Part shown: piece by piece, positions 19,341 through 30,399 of the stretch
Numbering within the stretch: position 1 is the first letter of the stretch
Layout of the letters: each line of letters begins with the position of its first letter
NCBI GenBank assembly: GCA_963678705.1
Contig: CAVMBN010000126.1
Span: 310,001 to 374,000, forward strand
DNA: 64,000 bases
From: Panorpa germanica
Lineage: Eukaryota; Arthropoda; Insecta; Mecoptera; Panorpidae
Direction of reading: 5' to 3'
Notes under the pieces: model-generated
What the model saw: the letters and a program-made list of their open reading frames with translations, nothing else
Told to the model about the DNA's origin: nothing
Databases searched by the model: none
Position numbers and translations under genes: made by a program

Positions 19341-20546
19341 TTATGTAATTTTATTAACAATTCCAGATATTGGTTTATACTCAACAATCCGGTCATGTAA
19401 TATTAAACAATAAGCATGAACGTAGTCTGCAATATTTTCAGATGTTTCTAATTCAAGCCTTATATCAACTGAAGCAGGTTTTAGAAATTCTTTCTGTTTT
19501 GAACAATCTATTACTATTAAAGGTGCATTTTCTTTAAAATTCTTTAAATTTAAAATGGGATTCAACTCTTTATCATAGTATGATTTTTGGAAATTAGCAT
19601 ACATTTCATATGCTATTGCATACTTATTATTGTCATAATCAAGATTAAGATTATCATAGGGGTACACATCAGAATTTAAGTATAGTTTTACGTTTCTTAA
19701 GGTACAAGTGTGAAATTTACTCATATCCTTTGTAATATCGTCTTTACCTTCTCTTTGTAACCCTAATATAACATAACGTGGCTTTTCAAGTGCTGTAGAT
19801 GTTTTAATAGACCAAGATTGATTTGTCGTGCGCGGCAACGCTGGATATTCGTACAAGTCCCAACTTCGAAAGCCAATATACAATGATTTATCGAGTTCTA
19901 TTGTTTGTAATAATTCTAATTTCTTTTTGTCTGATACATTTATATGAGGCATACGCCATTGAATCTTTTCAATTGTTATTGATGGTGTTATTTCGTCCTT
20001 GTTACTTATCCAAAGTGCGTTATTATCGTTTTTTGATCGAATTAATATTAATTCAAGCTTTACTGGTAATATAATTTTTTTAAAGTCTTCACAGAACCCA
20101 AATATTGTTTTAAGAGGAATACAAACACTAAAATTTCCCTTATTATCTAATAAATTGTTATTTGTATCACGCCACCCCAAATTTTCAAGTTGCAACTCAT
20201 TGTTATTATATGAAACATATCCTTTCATAGTAGTGGTTATACCAGGATTTTTATTTGAATCAATTTCAACCGAATTTATTTCATATTTTATACTTTCAAA
20301 TAGGTATAAAATATCATTTAATATGAAAACAGGTGTAGATTTTGAAGTGTCTTTTGTTTTACCTTCAATGTATAAGTAAGATTCCGAGGGTAATGTATAT
20401 ACATTATGTTGATTTATTGGTATACGAATTTCGTCATTATATTCATAGCTGGTTGTGTTATATGGACTGTATAAATGTATTTCATATTGGCTTAATGATT
20501 CGTCAAAGAGAATTTTATCTTCAATATTAAGCATGTGAGCGGTCAT
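19341..20546 (-). CDS. MCP: major capsid protein (double jelly-roll, hexon-like), intact only in this copy
   Basis: Forms the capsid shell in Polinton/adintovirus particles. At 401 residues it is short for a double jelly-roll capsid protein. Recognisable landmarks are N-D-E-I-R-I-P-I at about 37-44, Y-T-L-P-S-E-S-Y-L-Y-I-E-G-K at 50-63, and R-S-W-D-L-Y-E-Y-P-A-L-P at about 229-240, followed by a K-P-R-Y-V-I-L-G strand. Only this copy retains the R-S-W-D-L part; copies 1 and 3 have two compensating deletions here. The minor capsid gene lies 142 bp upstream on the same strand. Identification rests on motif recognition and gene order. Confidence 0.88.
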   Translation of the reverse strand: MTAHMLNIEDKILFDESLSQYEIHLYSPYNTTSYEYNDEIRIPINQHNVYTLPSESYLYIEGKTKDTSKSTPVFILNDILYLFESIKYEINSVEIDSNKNPGITTTMKGYVSYNNNELQLENLGWRDTNNNLLDNKGNFSVCIPLKTIFGFCEDFKKIILPVKLELILIRSKNDNNALWISNKDEITPSITIEKIQWRMPHINVSDKKKLELLQTIELDKSLYIGFRSWDLYEYPALPRTTNQSWSIKTSTALEKPRYVILGLQREGKDDITKDMSKFHTCTLRNVKLYLNSDVYPYDNLNLDYDNNKYAIAYEMYANFQKSYYDKELNPILNLKNFKENAPLIVIDCSKQKEFLKPASVDIRLELETSENIADYVHAYCLILHDRIVEYKPISGIVNKIT

Positions 20547-20688
20547 TGTAGAGTATTTATTTTAAATCCTAACGACTTAAGAAACTGTTTATTTTTTAAT
20601 GTTATCCTCTTAAAAGGCTTGGTTGGACTACGCTGAGTTTGATTAAACGACGAATTATATATTGTTTTTAAATTATGACATATACCCA

Positions 20689-21426
20689 TTATTGAATCTT
20701 TCGTATGTGCAATCTGCAGGAAATTTTTTCTTTTCTAAAATTGATAAGTTCACCTTCTTCATTAACAATTTTTATAGAAATATTATCTATTTTCTGTACA
20801 ACGATTGGAAGATAAATGATTTGCTTTGGAATTTCTATTATCTTATATCCTGGTGGAACAGCAGGTGAAAACTCATGAATTGTGTGTACTAAACGTCCGT
20901 TTAGATAGGAACCGGATGTAATATTACATTCAATACGTATGTTATTTACTTTAATAATGTTTACCGGTAAGTTAGATACATGTAATTTATTAGGTTCTAA
21001 TACTTGCTTATTAAATCCTAGTAATGAACCAATACAATTTTCTTTCGAAAAATCTATTTTTTCAGTACATATTATCTCACTTTGAAGGGTATTTGTATTT
21101 GCAGTTAAATTTAAAAATACTTCTTTTATTTGCTTATCAGCTTTGTCCTTAAATTCGCTGTTGTGTTTTATTACTCTAGAATCACCAATGCCTAACCTTA
21201 AATATTCCTGAATATCTTCCAATTCATATGAACCCACTGGTATTGAAATAACTTTACCATCTCCATAATAAAATTTATTGTTAGTGTCGTCAATGTTTGG
21301 TATTGAATTAAATGTCTGAAAGTCGACTATTCCCAATTCAAACTGTTCATCGTACAAATCTATAGGAGGGAAAATATCGGCGCTTAATACGGATTTATTT
21401 CCAATAATTGTAAATGTCATAGACAT
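20689..21426 (-). CDS. mCP: minor capsid protein (penton, single jelly-roll), copy 2
   Basis: Expected to form the pentameric vertices of the capsid. 245 residues, the usual size. Family landmarks are the N-terminal P-P-I-D-L-Y segment with E-L-G-I-V-D-F-Q-T-F-N-S-I-P-N-I at about 20-46, Y-G-D-G-K near 54 and S-L-L-G-F-N near 135. The C-terminal half carries P-P-G-Y-K-I-I-E-I-P. Intact and the same as copy 3. It sits between the protease and the capsid gene on the same strand. Confidence 0.87.
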   Translation of the reverse strand: MSMTFTIIGNKSVLSADIFPPIDLYDEQFELGIVDFQTFNSIPNIDDTNNKFYYGDGKVISIPVGSYELEDIQEYLRLGIGDSRVIKHNSEFKDKADKQIKEVFLNLTANTNTLQSEIICTEKIDFSKENCIGSLLGFNKQVLEPNKLHVSNLPVNIIKVNNIRIECNITSGSYLNGRLVHTIHEFSPAVPPGYKIIEIPKQIIYLPIVVQKIDNISIKIVNEEGELINFRKEKISCRLHIRKIQ

Positions 21427-21513
21427 TATTTTTTATTTAAAAATCCTTTCACGATAAGCTTAGTTATAGTAATAACAAATTAAAAATATAACTCAGGTAT
21501 TTATAGCAATATA

Positions 21514-21900
21514 TTATTTATTATAAATATAAGAATTTGAATACAAAAAGTGTAAGCATAAATGTCCACAATTTACAGTATTAAATTTTTGAAATCTATC
21601 AAAGTTATATTGAATAGTATTATTTTTAAAGTATTCAATTGCTTCTTTTGGAGGTTGAAGGTTACCAAAACTATCAAAATATAAAATATTTTTATTTCTT
21701 TTTATGTAAGCTACCTAATGTGTTCCTACTGATGTTTTATCATCTAAATTTATTATACCACTTTCATTTATATACATTTTTTTAGGCAAATCATTTCTCA
21801 TGAATACCCCTCTAAAGTGAGGGATATTAAATTTCTTGGCATATTTTCTTAAATCAACATCAGTAAGGGCTCGTTTAGGTAGCTTCAACGAAAGTTTTTT
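21514..21900 (-). pseudogene. PRO: adenain-like protease with nonsense codon, copy 2
   Basis: The Trp-58 codon directly after the catalytic His is TAG (21715-21717), removing the Asp and Cys of the active site. The rest of the frame is preserved to 21514, with a few substitutions shared with copy 3, such as Lys for Ile at residue 81. The frameshift heptamer at 21894-21900 is intact. Confidence 0.85.
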
Positions 21901-22754
21901 GGATACGGAATAATATATAATCCTAACCCTTTTTTATAAGGTTTTAAATAAATTCCTTTGCCAGATTTTACAATAGCAATTTCCTCCATAGTTTGGTTAT
22001 GTTTTTGAGTTTCTGCTAACATTTTTTTTGCATCCTTTGCCTCATTTATTGCTTTTGCAACACCTGCAACACCACCTGCCAATCCACCTAGTGCTGATAA
22101 TCCCGCAAATAATGGAATTAGAAATGGTAGAAAACCACCTACTTTTGGTATAGGAATTATTCTTAGTTTATTAACTTTAAATTTTGACTTTTTATTAATT
22201 GATTGTTTTGCGGCTTGTGATGCAATTTTAATAGCTTTTGACACACTCTTAGGATTATCAGGGTTAATTAAAGTATTTTTTAGCGCACCACGAGCATTAA
22301 GAATAGCTTTCTTTAATGCTGCCATACTATGCTTGACCTTTCCGCTACCCTTTATTTTCTTCTTTTTAATTTTTTTATTTCGTTTCAACCCCATTCCAAG
22401 TTTGGTTTTTATATTCATGATATTAGCAACAAGTAATGATGCTAAACGTTCACTTAACTTTGAATCTTTAGAAAAATATTGCTTCCAAGCTTTCTCAATC
22501 AGTATTTTATCAGCTACGTGTCTTTTACTTAAATCTTTATAGCGGTGATATGCAATGTCATGTTCTTTGCAAGCTGAGTCCAATGCATTAACTCCTTGAT
22601 CTCCTCGGTTTAAACGTTCTATTAAACGTGTTCCAGGACCGCAATAGTTGTATCCAGGCAAGTGCAACTCAAAAGGTAATTTATTGATTATATTATCAAT
22701 AAGACCATCACCTTTCTTTACTTTTATCATACTGACCAAAGTATGTGCTATCAT
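21885..22754 (-). CDS. phospholipase A2 / pX-like virion protein, copy 2
   Basis: A capsid-associated protein that likely breaches endosomal membrane during entry, as parvovirus VP1 PLA2 does. The calcium loop Y-N-Y-C-G-P-G-T is at 35-42 and the catalytic C-K-E-H-D-I-A-Y at 62-69, with D74 behind it. A lysine-rich segment follows (about 118-145), then a hydrophobic Gly/Ala/Pro stretch (G-G-F-L-P-F-L-I-P-L at 206-215 and the following 20 residues) resembling the C-terminus of adenovirus core protein pX. I-K-G-S-G at 134-138 fits the adenain cleavage consensus. The start ATG is the first in the frame. The last codons contain the frameshift heptamer into the protease. Confidence 0.85.
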   Translation of the reverse strand: MIAHTLVSMIKVKKGDGLIDNIINKLPFELHLPGYNYCGPGTRLIERLNRGDQGVNALDSACKEHDIAYHRYKDLSKRHVADKILIEKAWKQYFSKDSKLSERLASLLVANIMNIKTKLGMGLKRNKKIKKKKIKGSGKVKHSMAALKKAILNARGALKNTLINPDNPKSVSKAIKIASQAAKQSINKKSKFKVNKLRIIPIPKVGGFLPFLIPLFAGLSALGGLAGGVAGVAKAINEAKDAKKMLAETQKHNQTMEEIAIVKSGKGIYLKPYKKGLGLYIIPYPKNFR

Positions 22755-22928
22755 CCAATTTTATACTTTATAATATTTTCATATATAAAGATTAAACATT
22801 TAAAATGTATTCTTTTAGTTTATTACTTTTATCATACTGACCAAAGTATGTGCTATCATCCAATTTTATACTTTATAATATTTTCATATATAAAGATTAA
22901 ACATTTAAAATGTATTCCACTAGTTTAT
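22719..22928. repeat. 105-bp direct duplication in the PLA2/ATPase divergent promoter, copy 2
   Basis: Same two units as in copy 1, with no change in unit number. Confidence 0.8.
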
Positions 22929-22948
22929 AACACATGCCTGGTTAAACA

Positions 22949-23650
22949 ATGAAGTTTGTAAAGCAAAAACAAACTCTTTCTGTAAAGAATGTAGATAATC
23001 AAAGTAATAATTACACTAATAATTCAAAACATGGATCACTTTTACCAAACGACATTAGATGCATTATTTGTGGACCTTCAAACTGTGGAAAAACTAATGT
23101 TATGTTTAATCTAATTGAACATCCAAATGGGTTGCGATTTAAAAATATATACATTTATTCAAAATCTTTATATCAACCAAAATATAAAATATTACAACAA
23201 ATTATGAAGAATATTAATGGTATGGGATACTATACATACACTGACAATGAAGAGATTATTAGACCTGAAGATGCTAGCCCAAATTCTATATTCATATTTG
23301 ATGATGTTGCTTGCGATAAACAAAATAATATTCGAAATTTTTTTAGCATGGGCCGTCATAATTTGATAGACTCTTTCTATTTATGTCAGACTTACAGCAA
23401 AATTCCAAAGCAATTAATACGGGATAATACTAATTTTATTATATTATTCAAGCAAGATGACTTAAATTTAAAGCATATATATGATGATCATGTTAACTTT
23501 GACTTTCCAAGTTTTCTAGAGTTCAAACAAGTTTGTAATTTATGTTGGGATTCAAATAAATATTCCTTTATGGTAATAGATAAAAATAGTGACTTAAATA
23601 AAGGGCGATACAGAAAAGGATTTGATATGTTTTTAGATATAACCAAGTAA
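22949..23650 (+). CDS. ATP: DNA-packaging ATPase (FtsK/HerA, A32-like), copy 2
   Basis: Powers genome packaging into the preformed capsid. The Walker A motif G-P-S-N-C-G-K-T is at residues 42-49 and Walker B S-I-F-I-F-D-D-V at 113-120. The F-S-M-G-R-H-N and Y-L-C-Q-T-Y-S-K-I-P stretches at 132-153 supply the sensor Gln and candidate Arg finger. At 233 residues it has the usual length for Polinton ATPases. It is the only large gene with no protein change between the three copies. Confidence 0.92.
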   Translation: MKFVKQKQTLSVKNVDNQSNNYTNNSKHGSLLPNDIRCIICGPSNCGKTNVMFNLIEHPNGLRFKNIYIYSKSLYQPKYKILQQIMKNINGMGYYTYTDNEEIIRPEDASPNSIFIFDDVACDKQNNIRNFFSMGRHNLIDSFYLCQTYSKIPKQLIRDNTNFIILFKQDDLNLKHIYDDHVNFDFPSFLEFKQVCNLCWDSNKYSFMVIDKNSDLNKGRYRKGFDMFLDITK

Positions 23651-23727
23651 CCTTTACAATAATAATAATCAGTGTTGAGGTAACCATCTTCATAATAACA
23701 TGCATTTATTATCTTAATAAACATTGA

Positions 23728-23910
23728 TTACGTTCAAATTACATTACTTACGTTCCCATTACGTTGAATTTACGTTCAAATTACATTGATTACGTTACCA
23801 TTACGTTTAATTTACGTTCAAATTACGTTCCCATTACGTTTAATTTACGTTCAAATTACGTTCCCATTACGTTTAATTTACGTTCAAATTACGTTCCCAT
23901 TACGTTCAAG
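23728..23910. repeat. TTACGT repeat array, copy 2
   Basis: Same phased array as copy 1. Upstream of it, between the ATPase stop and the array, this copy has an 11-bp AAT-rich insertion. Confidence 0.85.
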
Positions 23911-23933
23911 TTGCATAAAGTTTACATGTAACC

Positions 23934-25193
23934 ATGTTTAAATCAAAGAAGCGTGCAAAAAATACTGTGGTTAAAATAAAGACTCCTCCTACCAGATTTA
24001 AAAAAAGGAATAGTAAACGTAAAATAATAAGCAATACTACTAATGATGAAGATAAAAAATTAACATGCGATATTATTAAATCAAGCGATTCTATAAGACA
24101 AAAGTATCTCGCATTAAAACTAGGAGAATCTGAGGCACAAAGGTACTTTGACAAACAGCTTGAACCAATAACTACACCACTAAATATACTAGCTAATAAA
24201 AGTACTTCCAATATTAAATTAGCGCAACCAATCAAACAAGATATTGATACAAAACCGTATGATTTCAAGGTTAAAACAATTAAATCTAAGTTAAATAACA
24301 TGTTAAAAGAACCCCTAGACACTACATTTATTCCAGAACAGCAAAATGATTTAACATTAGGTAAAGAACCAACAATGGAACTTAGTCAGTTAGATGATGA
24401 AGTTTTTGAATCAAATGAACCCTTAGAATATAGTAGAGTACATGATCCAAACTTATTTAAGACATCTATAAAACTGTCTGAAGTTGAAGAAAATCTTAAA
24501 AAACAAGTTGATAAATACGCCTTTCAATATTTAATTGATTTTAATAGGCGTGAAGGTGATCCTAGTATATTTGATCACATATTTGGTATAAATTTAGAAG
24601 ACGGTAATTTAATATTAGGAAAAACACTGGTTACGTTTGATAAAGAGGGTATAATAATAGGAAATAAAAAATATAAATCATCCCCCGGATTATTTGAATT
24701 GCTTTTTAAAATAGATCCAAGCGCAAATATTTATAGTGAGGAAGATTTAGAGGACTACAAAACAATTTTAAATGATACTAATGCACATAGAACATTATAT
24801 TTACCTAATGGTAAAATTAAATCTAGCAAAGGTATAAAATACAAAAAAATTATATCATTATTATTTCCTCCTCAAACAAAATTAAGTGCCTCAGCGTCTT
24901 CAACACCATATTCTTCAGAAAGATTACAAAACGTTCGATCAAGACTTTTGCAGCGTACGTCATCAGTTGGTTTACAAAATAATAAACGTTTAGGAGGTGG
25001 CTTAAGTAATTTAATACCAAACTTTATGACTTTAAACAATAATCAAAAGGATTTCATTTACTGGGATGACCCAAATGAATTAGTTGAAAGATTACGACTA
25101 CTTATTAGTTCAAAAATGGCGGGCAATACATCACATGACAATGAAATTATTTCAATAGTTGAAGAATTAAAAGAAGCTAATATTATTATATAA
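23934..25193 (+). CDS. 419-aa conserved Polinton virion-type protein, copy 2
   Basis: I recognise this protein as a recurrent Polinton/adintovirus gene whose exact function is unsettled; a virion or core role is likely. The first 35 residues are strongly basic (K-S-K-K-R-A-K, F-K-K-R-N-S-K-R-K), fitting DNA contact or nuclear targeting. The middle (about 165-310) holds the most family-like segment, with D-H-I-F-G-I, S-P-G-L-F-E-L-L and L-Y-L-P-N-G-K-I-K-S-S-K-G. L-G-G-G-L at 353-357 matches the adenain-type cleavage consensus. The C-terminal W-D-D-P-N-E-L-V-E-R-L-R-L-L segment is the clearest signature. The TTACGT array ends 24 bp before the ATG. Confidence 0.78.
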   Translation: MFKSKKRAKNTVVKIKTPPTRFKKRNSKRKIISNTTNDEDKKLTCDIIKSSDSIRQKYLALKLGESEAQRYFDKQLEPITTPLNILANKSTSNIKLAQPIKQDIDTKPYDFKVKTIKSKLNNMLKEPLDTTFIPEQQNDLTLGKEPTMELSQLDDEVFESNEPLEYSRVHDPNLFKTSIKLSEVEENLKKQVDKYAFQYLIDFNRREGDPSIFDHIFGINLEDGNLILGKTLVTFDKEGIIIGNKKYKSSPGLFELLFKIDPSANIYSEEDLEDYKTILNDTNAHRTLYLPNGKIKSSKGIKYKKIISLLFPPQTKLSASASSTPYSSERLQNVRSRLLQRTSSVGLQNNKRLGGGLSNLIPNFMTLNNNQKDFIYWDDPNELVERLRLLISSKMAGNTSHDNEIISIVEELKEANIII

Positions 25194-25249
25194 ATACTTA
25201 AACACATTCCCTTCTTTTTCATTAATTTATAACTACTCATGTAAGTAAC

Positions 25250-25468
25250 ATGACTATTAACAAATTTGGAGTACATATACATAAGAAAAAAATTACTCGG
25301 CACGAAACAGTATCAAAAAATGATTTAATTATTATAGATAGACGTTTAAAAGCTGTAGAGAAAGATATTCATGATGCTTATATTAATAACTTTATTGAAG
25401 TAAATAAAAAAATTGCAACATTAATTACAGAATTAAAAACAAAACATAGTTTAGATATTAGTTCTTGA
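25250..25468 (+). CDS. 72-aa coiled-coil-like hypothetical protein, copy 2
   Basis: A short basic N-terminus with N-K-F-G is followed by two helical stretches with heptad-like Leu/Ile spacing (L-K-A-V-E-K-D-I-H-D-A and I-A-T-L-I-T-E-L-K-T). Short proteins with an N-[KR]-F-G start occur at this place in other Polintons; function unknown. Probably co-transcribed with the 419-aa gene 56 bp upstream. Read-through fusion to the integrase is excluded by its own stop. Confidence 0.6.
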   Translation: MTINKFGVHIHKKKITRHETVSKNDLIIIDRRLKAVEKDIHDAYINNFIEVNKKIATLITELKTKHSLDISS

Positions 25469-25490
25469 TAAATTTTGTGTAATAATAAGT

Positions 25491-26423
25491 ATGAGCAAAA
25501 CAAAAATAGGTATAATTAATGAGTTACATAAACCTGCACTTAAAAACTATAAGCGTAGACATGTAATCATAAAAGGTCTAAATGATTCTTGGCAAGCTGA
25601 TTTAGTAGAAATGATTCCGTATGCAAAAGAAAACAAAAGTTACAAGTATTTACTCACAGTAATTGATATATTTTCTAAATATGCATGGGCAGTTCCAGTA
25701 AAATCAAAATCTGCAAAAGACGTTACTGTTGCATTTGAAAATATTTTATTAAAAAATAAGAATAAGGTTCCGAAAAACTTACAAACAGATAACGGAAAGG
25801 AATTATATAACACTGAATTTAAAAAAGTTATAGATTCGTATGATATAAACCATTATAGTACATTTAGTAATATAAAAGCATCGATTGTTAAAAGATTTAA
25901 TAGAACTCTAAAAAATGCCATGTGGAAAGATTTTAGTATAAAAGGCAACTATAATTGGATTAATAACATTGATGCACTTGTTAAGAAATAAAATAATTCT
26001 CATCATTCAACAATTAATATGAAGCCATCTCAAGTATCAATAAAAAATGAAAAAAAAATATTATTAGGAAATGTATACAATAGAATAAAAAGGGTCGGTT
26101 TAAGTCGATATAAAGTTGAAGATTATGTTCGTTTAAGCAAAACCAAATCATTATTTGCAAAAGGGTATACTCCTAACTGGGGTACCGAAATATTTACTAT
26201 ATCAAAAGTACAACTAACTAATCCAGTCACATATTTACTTAATGATTCTCTTGGCCAATCAATTGCAGGCGCGTTTTACGAACAAGAACTACAAAAAACA
26301 AAATATCCAGATATATATCTAGTTGAGAAAGTTTTACAGAAAAAAGGAAAAAGAGTTTTTGTAAAGTGGTTAGGTTTAGATAAATCTCATAACAGTTGGA
26401 TAGATGCTAAAAATATTGAATAA
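25491..26423 (+). pseudogene. INT: retroviral-type integrase with chromodomain, inactivated, copy 2
   Basis: Would join element ends to host DNA. Residues 28-140 are the RNase H-fold core: D37 in W-Q-A-D-L-V-E and D100 in Q-T-D-N-G-K. The position of the catalytic Glu, in S-I-V-x-R-F-N-R-T, is Lys134. An in-frame TAA at 25989-25991 follows 166 codons. The frame reopens at once and encodes an SH3-like stretch and a chromodomain (V-F-V-K-W-L-G-L, N-S-W-I-D). There is almost no sequence before the core, so the usual N-terminal zinc-binding domain is missing; only 22 bp separate this gene from the 72-aa gene. The same lesions in all three copies predate their amplification or were spread by conversion. 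Confidence 0.9.
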
Positions 26424-26488
26424 CATTTTAAATAAATAAAACTATTGGGTATTATAAATATGTATTTATTTTTACATTAAAAATATAC

Positions 26489-29400
26489 TTATAACAATAA
26501 ATCGCTCTCACTAAAACTATCAAAACCCCAAGGCAAAGTATCGGTACTATTTTTTATAATACACCGTTTATCATCAAAAGGACTTAAAGCAATTTTTGTT
26601 TGCTTAATAGAGTACACATTATGCAATTTTGAAACTATTTCTCTTTGAGTACATTTTTTTTCATTTAAAGTTCTTAAACAATTTTCATAATCTTCAAAAG
26701 AAATATGGTTTTTTACTACACTTGTCTTTACTCCTTTTATTTTTTTTATAATATCATTATTATTAACTTTTATTGTATACATTTTCGATCTTAGTCCTAT
26801 AAAGTGAGTCATAATTTTACCGTTATTTTCATCCTTTATTAAACCTAATACCTTTTTATTTACACGGGGAATATTATATTGATTGTTTTCTTTATAATCA
26901 CTTGTATCAAACTTACTTATATCGCGTTTTATAGTTTCACAAATATCTGATGTGATAATTTCATATATTAACAAGTCAGTATCAATATATAATAACTTTA
27001 AATTATTATTAAAAAATTCTTTTTGCATATAATTATAATGAAAATCATACATTACTGTTTTAGATAAATCTAATATTGAAAAGCCAACATATATAGGTTT
27101 ATTAAATGTAATATTAGGTTTTAAAAGTTCAATAGCCACAACATTTTTATTAAAAATTGTTCGGCTATAAAAATTAGGTCGTGCTATTAAACTTTTTACT
27201 CCATAACGACCACCCCATTTTGTTTTTAATTTTATATCACGATGTTTTCTAACATTTTTCATTGTCTTACCAAATACACTATCATTCATTAATTTATACA
27301 AGTTTTTTTCAAAATCATTGGTAGCCATTTTTCTTTTTTCTGTATTTAAATCGATATAGTTTTTTAGCCACGGTGATTGACTAAATTTTAAAACTCGATG
27401 TATTTTTGATACTTGCATTTCTAAATGTATACATTGCTTTAAATTACTATAATGAATTATATATTTCTCCTTATCATATAAAGTAGTTAAAAGTTTTTTA
27501 TGTTTACTTCCCGGTGGAATACAATGCTCAGGACAAAGCGGTAAATCTTTATGGAGATTATGTAAACTTTGAGGATAAGTTAAATCTACTTCTAAAATGT
27601 AACCAGTATTGCTAGTTTCTAACAAATTGCATATAGTATTACTTATTTCCAATATTTCTTGGTTGTTTAACCATTTAAAATTTCCATATGGTAGGAATTG
27701 AGACATTGCATGACCGTATAAGTTATTAACATCCAAATACATTAGATATTTAAAAGGTAATTCAGGTTTATACTTTTCATTCATGTATTTGTTATTGGCC
27801 TCTGCATATCTGTTTGAACATTGACTTATACCACCTCTGATACCCTTCTCTATAAATAGCCACATATTTATATCAGTAAACAATTCAAGTTTAATTTTTG
27901 TTATTTTTAACATAGAATCCCAAGATAACCCTGGGGCAGAAACATAATGCACTGGATCTAATTTATACGTGTCTAAACAATTATCTCGAAAATTTTCAAA
28001 TATGTCACAAAGTAATAACACATCGGTTTTTAAGTACAAATCTGAATATTCACCAAGTGTTTTGATATGAAATGTATTCCATATGTCTTGTGCATGTTTG
28101 TAATCTGTATCTGATAAGTAACTCTCATTCAATAAATTAAAAAAAATATTCTGAGGTGGTAAAACTGTCTCATTTAACTTTTCCCAGGAATTTATATAAT
28201 CATAAGGAAATACACCTTTTTTACTTAACAAAGTAAATTCTTCATTGCTTAAATTGTTAAATTCTGATTTTAAATTCTTTACTTTATTATTTGGTAAATA
28301 AGATGCTAAATTACTTAAAGAACTAGCCATAAATCGATATGAATCAATAAATCTTAATGAAATATTAGTTCCATACACATATTTTGTAAATGAAATATAT
28401 TTTTCTATATTAATTGGTAGCACAGAGGTTCTTCCACTTATTCCGGTAGCTAAATCAATTATTATAAAATGTGAATCATAAGATGATAAATTGTGAAAAA
28501 TTATTGGAATCACATAACTTTCATTATAATTTAAATTACATTCATTATGAGCTGGTTCTCTATAATTTCCTGTTAAATGACAATGATCTTGAACACGGTC
28601 TTGTTGCAACGGTTTTTCACATAAATGACAATTTATTGCATTTAAATATTCCATCTTTTGTTGAGCCGTCAATGTTTTCATTGGTAATATATTTTTTATT
28701 ATATCCTCAACATTATAAGCAATCTCTTTTAATTCATTTACAAACCACTGAACGCAATCTTCACCACGATAACTATTATAATAAGATTTAGAGTCATCAT
28801 CATATGAATATTTTACATAATATCCAACGCTATGTGCAATATGTGTTTGATATACCCCCTTGGTTTCAATATTTGTCACATTACTATCCAATATACTTTC
28901 AAAGTCTGCATAAATAACACATGCATTTCTAATTTTTCTCTTAAAGTTTTTAAACTCAAGTATATTAGAATTTTCAACTGGCTATATCGGTTTAACTGGT
29001 CTCAGTCCTAATCCAACACAGTCTTGTAAATGTTCCTTAAACTTGCACTCATATCTAAGGAAATGTAAACATCGATCACATATAAATTTCTTACAATTTG
29101 TTTTTGAAAGTTGATTACTAACAAGTCTTGATAAATTCTTTATCCAACAAAAATGAAATTTTATTTTATTGTCACATTCCTCATTATTACTTTCAACAAC
29201 ATCTTCTTCATCCTCTTCTTCTTCTTCTTCATCTTCTACTTCATAATCACTTTGAATCATTAATAAATGTATATGTTTACTTTCATATATTTTACTTACA
29301 TATACAGGAATAGTTTCAAATGTTTTCTTGCCCTTTTTTAAAATATACACATTTATTGTTATATTATTTAGTTTTTCAAATTTTGAAACTTGTGATAACG

Positions 29401-30292
29401 TCATTGGAAATTTAATACCATTTAAATTAAGACAATTTATATATTTCTTATAAGATGATTCTCTCTCGCCATGAATTTTTGATGGATAAAGTGCTGATAA
29501 TACTGCCCATACAAAACATTTGTCATCTTCATTCTGAACATTTATTACAGCCTTTTTTCGTTTTATTTCAACTGGTAAGTCAATAAATGATGAACAATAA
29601 AATGGAACAAATTGATTTATATTTACTATCATATTCACTATTTTATATAGAGCCCATCCACTTTGATTTTCTTGAGAAGTTTCTAAATCTTTTAATACAA
29701 CATCAATAACATTTTCCTTATACCAATGTTTTAAATCTGTTGATACAAAAATTTCATTATTTTTAGTATTAAAATATTTGTATTCAAATATATGTTCTTC
29801 TTCTTTTTTAGCTGATGGTAAAACAAATTCACCACAAAATATTACGTTAACTTTTAAAGCACTATATTTTTTTAAAGCATTTTTAATTCTAGATGCAAAC
29901 ATATAAAATGCATCGTTTAAAAATTGTAATGGATCAATATGACTTAAATTATTTACCACTCCTGTTCTAACACGTCCTTTAAATGATGAATTTATTTCCT
30001 GCCATTTAATCCGATCACTACGTTTTATACTATTTATAGTTCCTCCTCCAACTTTTTGTTTATTTTCTAACAATGTTTGAAAATATTTTAAGACACTTAT
30101 ATTGCTTTCAATGCTTCGCTTATATCCAATTGAATAGGTATTTTTATTATTTTTTAATAACTTATTTAACAACTTTATATTTATTTTATTATAATCAGAC
30201 CACTTTTTCCACTGAATACTTAAATAATTTGAACTATTTAAATGTTCAATAATTGTTCTCATATGCTTAATAATCTTACAACCGTTATCCAT
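26489..30292 (-). pseudogene. polB: protein-primed DNA polymerase B, amber codon, copy 2
   Basis: TAG at 28982-28984, the same change as copy 1, with the same D-T-D-L motif C and other substitutions. One extra Asp codon in a TCA-repeat tract distinguishes it from copy 1. Copies 1 and 2 are sister sequences over this gene. Confidence 0.88.
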
Positions 30293-30399
30293 TTTAAATT
30301 ATATATTTCAGTTTGAAAATCAAAATATAAATCACAATTGTTTTTAAAAGTTCATTTATTTATACAATTTTACATAAAAAATATACATTAATCACTATG

